A DNA stretch of 5,224 bases from an uncultured Ruminococcus sp. (GTDB lineage: Bacteria; Bacillota; Clostridia; Oscillospirales; Ruminococcaceae): NCBI GenBank assembly GCA_946188175.1, contig CAMHUJ010000158.1, positions 1-5,224 of the forward strand, in the 5' to 3' direction. The translations under genes were made by a program, and so were the position numbers. The notes beneath the pieces are model-generated. The model saw nothing but the letters and a program-made list of their open reading frames with translations. It did no database searches and was not told the DNA's origin. Below are positions 1 through 5,079 of this stretch, piece after piece; position 1 is the stretch's first letter; each line of letters starts with the position of its first letter.

Positions 1-1509
1 TGTCAGGGCGGAAGAATAGAAAGCACTTTCACCGATGGATTCCAGATGCGGCGGCAGTGTGAGCTGCTGCAATGCATTTCCGCAGTAAAAATTGTATTTG
101 CCGATCCGGCGCAGTGAATCCGGAAATATAACCGTTTTCACTGTGTAACCCTGGCTCGTTCCGTAAAAACCAAAAAAAGCACAGTCGCCTATTTCCGTGA
201 TGCCTTCGCCAATCACGATTTTGTCAACAATCAGACTGATATAAGCGGGCGGATTGTACATGCCCTCATAAGAATAGGTCGCGCCCGTGCCGGTCAGGTA
301 CAGCGTATTATTCTCGTATTTCCATGTGATATCGTCGCCCATTCTGCCGGATGTGGCATACCGGTCTGAGGAGTCAAATTCCACAGGCTCTGCCTGATCG
401 CGGTACTGATAGAGGATGCCGTCGCCGAGGATGAGAAAGCCGGTCTGCGTTTTCAGCCAGTTCTCCGGCAGTGCATCCTCCTCGACAAACAGCTCCTTGT
501 TCGTCGGGAGTGTCAGCGTCCGGACTGCCGTATCCGAGAAGCAGTTTTTGCCGATGTATGTCACCGATTCCGGTACACGGATTTCCTGTGCGGCGCATTT
601 TTCAAAGCACTCCTCGCCGAGCGATTCGACGCCCTCCTGCATCGTGATCTGCCTGAGATATCTGCATTCTGCAAACGCGCGGAAGGCGATCGTTTCAACG
701 GATGCCGGAATTTCGACCTCCGACAGAATGGTTTTCGAGAAGGCGTACTGCCCGATCTTCTTGCAGCTTGCAGGAATATGCACGGATTGCAGCGAGCGGC
801 AGTTATAGAACATATAGTTCGGAATCTCTGTCACGGCATCCGGCAGATTTGCCGCTTGCAGTCTCCGGCAGTCGCAAAAGACACTGGTGCCGAAGCGGAT
901 GTTGCGCTCGGGCAGCGTGATCTGTTTGAGCACCATACAGCCGGAAAAGGCATTACTGCCGATCTCATTGACGGAATCCGGAATAACCAGTTCTGTGACG
1001 CGGTCAGAATGCTGAAACGCGGCTTCGCCGATAGATTCCAGATGCGGCGGCAGCGTGATCTGCGTGAAATAATTATTTGCAAAGTTGTTGCTGCCGATGC
1101 GTTTCAGCGAATCGGGAAAGACAGGTGCCTCTGTTTCGATGCCTGTCGTAGGTAAAATATTGTCGCCGAGCTCGGTGATGCCCTCGCTGATGATGAGCTT
1201 TTTGTAGCTGATCCGAATCGGTGACGCAGCGCGCTTCGGATAGGAATAGGTTGCGCCGGTGCCGGTCAGCGTCAGGACGCCGTCTTTCAGTTCCCATGTG
1301 ATATCGTCGCCGATTCTGCCGGAATAATCATCTGCGGAAGGCTGTGCAGCACGGACGGACAGTTCGGATTCGTCAGCAGATACGGTGTTTTCTGCGTCCT
1401 GAGAGACTGCGCTGCCGTTTTGCATGACGGTTTCTGCACTGACAGGCAGCGGCGTCATGCAGAGCAGCGAGGCGGCTGACAGCAGGGAGATGATGCGATG
1501 TTTTTTCAT
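1..1509 (-). CDS. Secreted leucine-rich-repeat (BspA-like, LRR_5) surface protein, C-terminus beyond window
   Basis: The frame is open for 503 codons from ATG at 1509 to the window edge, so the C-terminus is missing. AAGGAG lies 9 nt before the start (1519-1524). Residues 1-25 form a signal peptide: a KKHR n-region, a hydrophobic stretch IISLLSAASLLCM, and probable cleavage after PVSA. There is no lipobox. A Ser/Glu/Ala-rich linker follows to about 62. Residues 64-117 hold a GRIGDDITW...LTGTGATYSY...ISEGITELGD module. LRR_5-type repeats run from about 105 to 345, with the recurring pattern (I/L)P-S(V/L)-x-x-IG-x-x-(A/C)F-x-x-C-x-x-L. A FLILGDGILYQY connector leads to a second GRMGDDITW module at about 388-442 and further LRRs. 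The family is extracellular and is associated with adhesion or substrate contact in gut Firmicutes. The lost C-terminus could hold a dockerin, sortase signal or other anchor. The ligand cannot be told. Confidence 0.9.
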   Translation of the reverse strand, partial: MKKHRIISLLSAASLLCMTPLPVSAETVMQNGSAVSQDAENTVSADESELSVRAAQPSADDYSGRIGDDITWELKDGVLTLTGTGATYSYPKRAASPIRISYKKLIISEGITELGDNILPTTGIETEAPVFPDSLKRIGSNNFANNYFTQITLPPHLESIGEAAFQHSDRVTELVIPDSVNEIGSNAFSGCMVLKQITLPERNIRFGTSVFCDCRRLQAANLPDAVTEIPNYMFYNCRSLQSVHIPASCKKIGQYAFSKTILSEVEIPASVETIAFRAFAECRYLRQITMQEGVESLGEECFEKCAAQEIRVPESVTYIGKNCFSDTAVRTLTLPTNKELFVEEDALPENWLKTQTGFLILGDGILYQYRDQAEPVEFDSSDRYATSGRMGDDITWKYENNTLYLTGTGATYSYEGMYNPPAYISLIVDKIVIGEGITEIGDCAFFGFYGTSQGYTVKTVIFPDSLRRIGKYNFYCGNALQQLTLPPHLESIGESAFYSSALT

Positions 1510-1518
1510 ACGGTTCCA

Positions 1519-1524
1519 CTCCTT
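1519..1524 (-). promoter_or_regulatory. Ribosome binding site of the LRR protein gene
   Basis: AAGGAG on the minus strand, 9 nt before the ATG at 1509. It fixes the start and agrees with the signal peptide beginning at that Met. No convincing -35/-10 pair is visible in the 118-nt gap to the upstream esterase gene, so co-transcription with the esterase is possible. Confidence 0.8.
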
Positions 1525-1627
1525 CCGGCATAATTTTCAGGGCTTCGGATTATTCTGTCTGTGACGCGGCATGTCCTTACTTATTAAGACCGCAAATCAT
1601 GCAAAAGGTTACGGCTTTTTTGAAAAA

Positions 1628-2698
1628 TTATTTCACGAGCCCGAAGCCGAGGAGATAAAAATTGCCTTCGGTCGGCTCGAGTGTGACGGTATGCATCCGG
1701 CACTTATCCGGCGGCACCGCGACAACAAACCGTGCATTGCCCCAGCCGTAGATCGAGTTGCTGTGCAGCACCGGCGGATTCATCGGCTCGCCGTCTGCCG
1801 TAATGCGGCAGGCACCGTATTCCGGCAGATGATGCGTCTCATAAAACAGCAGCAGCGTTTCGCATTCCGTCTCGATCTGCATGCCGCCGGATTTCGGATG
1901 CAGCAGCCATGCCGACGGGAACGATGCATTCCGCCGCGGCACGATCTCCGCATCGGTTTTCACATACGGCAGATCCGCCGACGGCAGCACATACTGCATC
2001 TTCTGGAACGGCGCATCAAGCCACGGCTCCGGCACCGGCTTTGTCGGTTCATCCGGCAGATTGCGCGCTGTCCGGATCAGATGCAGCAGACAGTCCGCAA
2101 GCAGACGCTGTCCGTCGTCGGTCGGGTGGCTCTCATTGTCGCCGTAATCCGCCCATTGCAGATCGCCGCGCTCCAGTGCAGGATTCAGCCCCGTTCGCAG
2201 CCGAACGCAGGGGAGCCCGTAATGCGCTGCGATCGGCAGCATGAAGCTCTCGCAGGAATAATCGTTTGCGCTGCGGATCAGAAGCAGGCAGACAACCGGC
2301 GGCTCCGGCTGACAGAGCAGCTTGCGCAGCAGACTTTCAAATGCCATGACGCTCGGGCGGAGCGTGGTCTCATTGATCGCAAATTCAAGGACCACAAGAT
2401 CGGGATTATATGCGAGAATCTGCGTATCTGCGAGCAGATTGCCCTCCATTGAGCCCATGCCGGCCTCTGCGCAGACATGACAGTCCGTTTCATATCCGAG
2501 CGAGCGGAGTCCTTCCGCAAACAGTGCAGGATAGGCATGCGCTGAAAATCCCGCGGCGGAATAGCCCTGTGTCACCGAGCCGCCGATCATCCCGACCGTG
2601 AGCTTCGGCTGACTGAGTATCGAATGCCAGCGGATGCCGCTGCCGCAGGAATGCAGCGTTTGTTCGGCGATCTGCTGACGGAGTGTTTCCGGAATCAT
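1628..2698 (-). CDS. SGNH/GDSL-family hydrolase (probable carbohydrate or acyl esterase), cytoplasmic
   Basis: A 356-residue protein with an N-terminal SGNH hydrolase fold (about 33-215) and a C-terminal beta-rich domain (about 235-356, ending LLGFGLVK). Block I is VGMIGGSVTQGY with nucleophile Ser41. The block II glycine lies in EAGMGS (79-83). Block III is EFAINET with oxyanion Asn109. Block V is GDNESHPTDDGQ with catalytic His191. The acid is probably Asp187, four residues before the His where most SGNH enzymes have three; Asn188 occupies the usual place. No signal peptide or transmembrane segment is seen, so it should act in the cytosol, perhaps deacylating imported sugars or glycosides; the substrate is unknown. 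I chose ATG 2698 because AAAGGAG sits 8 nt upstream. The in-frame Met at 2758 would start inside the intergenic repeat and lacks a ribosome binding site. The LRR gene follows 118 nt downstream on the same strand. Confidence 0.88.
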   Translation of the reverse strand: MIPETLRQQIAEQTLHSCGSGIRWHSILSQPKLTVGMIGGSVTQGYSAAGFSAHAYPALFAEGLRSLGYETDCHVCAEAGMGSMEGNLLADTQILAYNPDLVVLEFAINETTLRPSVMAFESLLRKLLCQPEPPVVCLLLIRSANDYSCESFMLPIAAHYGLPCVRLRTGLNPALERGDLQWADYGDNESHPTDDGQRLLADCLLHLIRTARNLPDEPTKPVPEPWLDAPFQKMQYVLPSADLPYVKTDAEIVPRRNASFPSAWLLHPKSGGMQIETECETLLLFYETHHLPEYGACRITADGEPMNPPVLHSNSIYGWGNARFVVAVPPDKCRMHTVTLEPTEGNFYLLGFGLVK

Positions 2699-2706
2699 TG
2701 ATTCAG

Positions 2707-2713
2707 CTCCTTT
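2707..2713 (-). promoter_or_regulatory. Ribosome binding site deciding the esterase start at 2698
   Basis: AAAGGAG on the minus strand, 8 nt before ATG 2698. It places the start 20 codons downstream of the longest possible reading frame. The site lies just outside the inserted repeat, between its end (2728) and the start codon. Confidence 0.8.
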
Positions 2714-2718
2714 ATACA

Positions 2719-2727
2719 GATTTGGAA
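2719..2727 (+). repeat. 9-bp direct repeat flanking copy A, left
   Basis: GATTTGGAA directly abuts the left inverted repeat and recurs at 3204-3212, just outside the right one. It is a candidate target-site duplication. Confidence 0.5.
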
Positions 2728-2737
2728 AAGGTGATTG
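2728..2737 (+). repeat. Left terminal inverted repeat of copy A
   Basis: AAGGTGATTG, perfectly inverted at 3191-3200. Continuing inward the two ends read CAAAGC and TAAAAGC, so the similarity extends to about 16 positions. Confidence 0.7.
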
Positions 2738-2911
2738 CAAAGCTCGTAAAATAAGCATAGATACGTGACTTTTAGTGGCTCTGCTAAAGAGTAAGTATCT
2801 CCGCTTTTTGAATGAAAAGAGGGATCCGCTGCGCGGATGCGATTACGGAATGGTTGCTTCTCTTATAAGCAGCCAAGCCCGCAGACGTTTGATACGCGAA
2901 GGGCGTTTCGC

Positions 2912-3104
2912 TCTCTGCGCAAACTGTGGACGGCAATAGACTCCGCCCCTTGCATTGTCAACAACGAAAGCAACTGCGGCAATTTGTGAATTGCTGCGCA
3001 ATTCACTTAGGAGCGCCCTCTATCGCAGGGCGCCCCTCTCCGATAAAACGATCCACCGGATCGTTTTATCGGATTCACCCCTGCGGAGCTCCTGCCGCAG
3101 GGAG
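2912..3104. repeat. Extra stem-loop segment present only in copy A
   Basis: Copy B runs straight from GATACGCAAAGGGTGTTTCGC into GCATTACG. Copy A reaches the same TTTCGC at 2906-2911, then carries 193 extra bases before a second TTTCGC (3105-3110) and the matching GCATTGCG. The extra segment holds four close hairpins: 2986-3006 (9-bp stem), 3013-3033 (7 bp), 3039-3073 (16 bp) and 3079-3102 (8 bp). It has no coding features. It is either an insertion in copy A bounded by a 6-bp repeat, or a segment lost from copy B by recombination between the TTTCGC repeats. Confidence 0.6.
3039..3073. repeat. Perfect 16-bp hairpin inside copy A
   Basis: TCCGATAAAACGATCC (3039-3054), loop ACC, then its exact inverse (3058-3073). 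It is the strongest stem in the window. No T-tract follows on either strand, so it is not a standard intrinsic terminator, although it could slow or end read-through from the LysR gene. Confidence 0.8.
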
Positions 3105-3190
3105 TTTCGCGCATTGCGATGCGCGACCAAAGGGCGCCGCCCTTTAGAAACCTGCAAACTTTTATTATGGATGCGAGCAATGCGCTTTTA

Positions 3191-3200
3191 CAATCACCTT
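3191..3200 (-). repeat. Right terminal inverted repeat of copy A
   Basis: CAATCACCTT, the exact inverse of 2728-2737. It lies 28 nt beyond the stop codon of the LysR gene, so the element does not interrupt that gene. Confidence 0.7.
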
Positions 3201-3203
3201 GCG

Positions 3204-3212
3204 GATTTGGAA
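3204..3212 (+). repeat. 9-bp direct repeat flanking copy A, right
   Basis: GATTTGGAA, identical to 2719-2727. Three extra bases (GCG, 3201-3203) separate it from the right inverted repeat, whereas the left copy abuts its inverted repeat directly. That asymmetry weakens the target-duplication reading slightly. Confidence 0.5.
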
Positions 3213-3228
3213 TATATTGCGCAGGACG

Positions 3229-4227
3229 TTACGGCAGATTCATGCCGCCCGACGGGAAATTCGAGCCCATGCGCCATGTGCCGACATCGACAAGCTGCTT
3301 CAGCAGCAGCGCATATTCGGTCGATGCTCTGGGCAGAAATGCATTCTTGCGCGAGATCAGCGAAATCTGCGATAATGCGAGATGATCCGGCAGAGAATAA
3401 TAAAACGGATGATTGCGGAAATTGCCGTAATAGATCAGCGAATCCGGCAGCAGCGCAATGCCCATATTCGAGCAGACAAATGAAAAGACCGTCTCGATCG
3501 TCTGAACCGTATAGGCGATATTCGGCTCGAACCCGCACTTGCGGCAGACGCGCTTGACTGTATCAAGGTCATATTCTCCGGCATTCGCCGCGACGAACGG
3601 CTCCTTCTGCACGACCGTCAGATCGAGCGGCTGCTGGCGGAGATAACGGCCTGTGCTGTGAATGATATCATCGGCAGAGAGCGGCTCCGGCAGCGAGGCA
3701 GTGATCGGGTGGGCAGGGGAGACCGCGAGATATAAACGCTCATCCGCGAGCGATTCCACATGAAACTGCTTCTCCTCAAATTCGCCCGTGCCGATTGCAA
3801 AATCAATTTCACCGGCGGTGAGACTGTCGCGCAGCTGCTTCATATCCGCCTCCTGAATCGTCAGGTGGATGCACGGGTATTTTGCATGGAACGAGGCGAT
3901 GCTCCGTGCGAGCAGACAGCGCACGCGGAACGGCGATGCACCGATGCGGACGGAGCCGGTCTCCAGTCCCATTAAATCGGACATGGCATTGTTCATGCTC
4001 TCTTCCATGGCGAGGATTTTGCGTGCCCATTCGACATAGAGCCTGCCGGCATCGGTCAGCTGAATCGGCGTCAGCGAACGGTCAAAGAGCTTCATGCCGA
4101 GCTGCTTTTCGATGCTGTGGATATACTGGCTGAGTGAGGGCTGCGTTACGTAGAGTTTTTCTGCAGCCTTGGAGATGCTCTGGCATTCCGCAACGGCGAT
4201 CACATAGGTTAGCTGCTGGGTTGTCAT
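3229..4227 (-). CDS. LysR-family transcriptional regulator
   Basis: A 332-residue protein, slightly longer than the usual 290-310 of LysR regulators because of a tail after about 305. The N-terminal winged helix-turn-helix covers residues 1-60, with the hallmark SISKAAEKLYVTQPSLSQYI (17-36) and KLFDRSLTPIQLTDAG. A linker helix follows (62-88), then a periplasmic-binding-type effector domain (91-300) with GSVRIGASP, GEIDFAIGTG (139-148) and the family's GFEPNI...NMGIALLPDS segment. Cys228 and Cys231 form a CxxC just before GFEP, and Cys252 is also present. The ATG at 4227 lies 6 nt after the ohrR stop. Its AAGGAAG lies within the last ohrR codons, so the two are translationally coupled. The effector and targets cannot be inferred. 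Position suggests a link to peroxide or redox control. Confidence 0.93.
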   Translation of the reverse strand: MTTQQLTYVIAVAECQSISKAAEKLYVTQPSLSQYIHSIEKQLGMKLFDRSLTPIQLTDAGRLYVEWARKILAMEESMNNAMSDLMGLETGSVRIGASPFRVRCLLARSIASFHAKYPCIHLTIQEADMKQLRDSLTAGEIDFAIGTGEFEEKQFHVESLADERLYLAVSPAHPITASLPEPLSADDIIHSTGRYLRQQPLDLTVVQKEPFVAANAGEYDLDTVKRVCRKCGFEPNIAYTVQTIETVFSFVCSNMGIALLPDSLIYYGNFRNHPFYYSLPDHLALSQISLISRKNAFLPRASTEYALLLKQLVDVGTWRMGSNFPSGGMNLP

Positions 4228-4233
4228 GCAGAG

Positions 4234-4689
4234 TCACTTCCTTTCGTTTTCCGGTTCGATTGCGGAGAGCAGCTGACTGAGCAGTCTGCGAAGCTGGCGG
4301 ACATCCTCCGGCTGCATCCGCAGACAGCCGCAGATCTGCTGCGGGATTCCGGCGGCTGCGTGCTCGAGCGCTCTGCCCTCCGGCGTCAGTGCGGCGATCA
4401 GGACGCGCTCATCCTCGGTGCTGCGCCGCCGCGTGATATAGCCCTTCTGCTCAAGACTTTTCAGTACGGGCGTCAGTGTGCCCGAATCGAGATAGAGCCG
4501 CCGCCCGAGATCCTTGACAGAGATCGAATCCTCTTCCCAGAAGACGATCATCGCCACATACTGCGTGTAGGTCAGTCCGATCTCATCGAGGAACGGGCGG
4601 TATCGCTTGATGACCTCGCGCGAACAGGCATACAGCGGAAAACAAAGCTGATTCTCAAGTTTTATCTGTTCAAACTGCGGTTCTGACAT
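4234..4689 (-). CDS. ohrR: OhrR-type MarR-family organic hydroperoxide sensor/repressor
   Basis: A 151-residue MarR protein, the usual OhrR length. Its N-terminus KLENQLCFPLYACSRE is the OhrR signature: Cys16 matches the peroxidatic Cys15 of Bacillus subtilis OhrR, and Tyr30 and Tyr41 match the two tyrosines that hold its thiolate. The DNA-binding wing and recognition helix read LGRRLYLDSGTLTPVLKSLE (61-80) and RRRSTEDER (87-95). In the family, oxidation of the Cys by organic peroxide releases DNA and derepresses ohrA-type peroxidases. Cys120 and Cys122 (ICGCL) near the C-terminus could act as resolving cysteines. No ohrA is in the window. ATG 4689 is chosen over the in-frame Met at 4707 because AGGAGGG lies 6 nt upstream. 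The LysR gene follows after 6 nt. Copy B of the repeat ends 28 nt upstream. Confidence 0.9.
   Translation of the reverse strand: MSEPQFEQIKLENQLCFPLYACSREVIKRYRPFLDEIGLTYTQYVAMIVFWEEDSISVKDLGRRLYLDSGTLTPVLKSLEQKGYITRRRSTEDERVLIAALTPEGRALEHAAAGIPQQICGCLRMQPEDVRQLRRLLSQLLSAIEPENERK
4237..4244 (-). promoter_or_regulatory. Ribosome binding site of the LysR gene, inside ohrR
   Basis: AAAGGAAG on the minus strand, 9 nt before ATG 4227. It forms part of the final codons of ohrR (…E-R-K) and abuts the TGA at 4234-4236. This arrangement supports a single transcript and coupled translation. Confidence 0.75.
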
Positions 4690-4695
4690 ATGCTT

Positions 4696-4702
4696 CCCTC
4701 CT
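4696..4702 (-). promoter_or_regulatory. Ribosome binding site deciding the ohrR start at 4689
   Basis: AGGAGGG on the minus strand, 6 nt before ATG 4689. The alternative Met at 4707 lies upstream of this site and has no comparable motif. Confidence 0.85.
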
Positions 4703-4710
4703 GACAAAAA

Positions 4711-4739
4711 TTTATATAAGTGATCGCAAAACTGATAAA
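4711..4739 (-). promoter_or_regulatory. Possible ohrR promoter
   Basis: On the minus strand TATAAA (4716-4711) lies 17 bp after TTTATC (4739-4734). The -10 is fair and the -35 is poor. Transcription would begin about 15 nt before the ATG, leaving just enough room for the ribosome binding site. The AT palindrome TTATATAA (4712-4719) overlaps the -10 and could be part of an operator. The -35 would fall within the end of repeat copy B. Confidence 0.3.
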
Positions 4740-4853
4740 ACGCACCTGGATGCTTGATTTTTATGATGCTGCAAAAATGTGCGCTTCCTCATTTTTGATG
4801 AAAAAGAAGTATCCGCTTCGCGGACGCGATTACGGAATGGGTGCTTCTCTATA

Positions 4854-4869
4854 GGTCAGCTAGCTGACC
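4854..4869. repeat. Perfect 16-nt palindrome in copy B
   Basis: GGTCAGCTAGCTGACC. It sits in the loop of the conserved GTGCTT/AAGCAC stem (4841-4846 / 4872-4877) and has no counterpart in copy A, where that loop is CTCTTAT (2860-2866). It could be a hairpin tip or a binding site for a dimeric protein. Confidence 0.7.
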
Positions 4870-4933
4870 GAAAGCACACCAAGCCCGCAGGCGCTTGATA
4901 CGCAAAGGGTGTTTCGCGCATTACGATGCGCAA

Positions 4934-4954
4934 CCAAAGGGCGCCGCCCTTTGG
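4934..4954. repeat. Conserved CCAAAGGGC hairpin near the right end of copy B
   Basis: A 9-bp stem CCAAAGGGC / GCCCTTTGG with loop GCC. Copy A has the same hairpin at 3129-3145, shortened to 7 bp by a G-to-A change on the 3' side. It is part of the most conserved block of the element. Confidence 0.75.
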
Positions 4955-5030
4955 AAACCTGCAAACTTTAATTATGGATGTGCGCAACCGGCTTTCACAA
5001 TCGCCTGATATTTTTCTCTATATGCACCGG

Positions 5031-5061
5031 CGGACCCTGTCCGATTCGGAAGCAGGGTCCG
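5031..5061 (-). terminator. Terminator-like hairpin after the upstream gene, no U-tract
   Basis: A 9-bp stem CGGACCCTG / CAGGGTCCG (5031-5039 / 5053-5061), extended inward by TCC/GGA across a 2-nt bulge. It begins 18 nt after the stop codon at 5080-5082, where an intrinsic terminator would be expected. The minus strand after it reads CCGGTGCATATAGAG, so the usual U-run is absent. It lies outside repeat copy B. Confidence 0.5.
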
Positions 5062-5079
5062 GCAGTGCGGTATTCGGTT

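Larger units (their letters stand above)
2728..3200. repeat. Hairpin-rich MITE-like intergenic repeat, copy A
   Basis: This fills most of the gene-free stretch 2699-3228. The left end AAGGTGATTG (2728-2737) is an exact inverted match to CAATCACCTT (3191-3200), and the similarity continues inward through (C/T)AAA. Blocks shared with copy B: 15 identical nt (2839-2853 / 4826-4840), AAGCCCGCAG (2875-2884 / 4881-4890), and 48 nt with two differences (3126-3173 / 4933-4980). Stem-loops include 2824-2838, 2852-2874, 2880-2919, 2986-3006, 3013-3033, 3039-3073, 3079-3102, 3107-3126 and 3129-3145. No protein is credible inside. It is best read as a non-autonomous mobile element. A transcribed structured leader is the alternative. 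Confidence 0.75.
4718..5007. repeat. Hairpin-rich MITE-like intergenic repeat, copy B
   Basis: This fills most of the gene-free stretch 4690-5079. Its ends, AAGTGATCGCAAAAC (from 4718) and the inverse of CAATCGCCT (4998-5006), match the copy A inverted repeats imperfectly. Blocks shared with copy A lie at 4826-4840, 4881-4890 and 4933-4980. Hairpins lie at 4812-4824, 4841-4877, 4916-4931 and 4934-4954. It lacks the 193-bp segment of copy A but carries an extra 16-nt palindrome. No clear target-site duplication is seen. It has the same orientation as copy A and likewise precedes a minus-strand gene. Confidence 0.72.

Noticed and set aside
1586..1617. Weak stem (AAGACCGCAA / TTACGGCTT) between the esterase and LRR genes as a terminator
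   Set aside because: The stem has a bulge and, on the minus strand, a G·U pair with no U-tract after it. The T-run follows it only on the plus strand, where no gene ends.
1571..2452. Long plus-strand reading frame (293 codons)
   Set aside because: It lies antisense to the SGNH esterase, is rich in Arg, Gln, His and Cys, and has no ribosome binding site or recognisable domain. The opposite strand carries clear catalytic motifs.
2711..2740. TTGCAA - 18 bp - TATAAA on the minus strand upstream of the esterase
   Set aside because: It looks like a promoter, but transcription would start about 6 nt before the ATG, after most of the ribosome binding site.
2699..2758. Longer N-terminus for the esterase, starting at 2758
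   Set aside because: The first 20 codons would lie partly in repeat copy A and contain the ribosome binding site of the better start at 2698.
2820..3145. CRISPR array or attachment site within the hairpin region
   Set aside because: The stems differ from one another in sequence and spacing, there are no regular direct repeats with spacers, and no cas or integrase gene is near.
3119..3385. Plus-strand frame beginning MRDQRAPPF, with a relative at 4926-5204 beginning MRNQRAPPF
   Set aside because: The similarity only reflects the shared repeat DNA. After the repeat ends the two frames diverge and run antisense into the LysR gene and the right-edge gene.
4690..4707. Longer OhrR start at 4707
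   Set aside because: It would translate through the AGGAGGG at 4696-4702. Known OhrR proteins align from the 4689 start.
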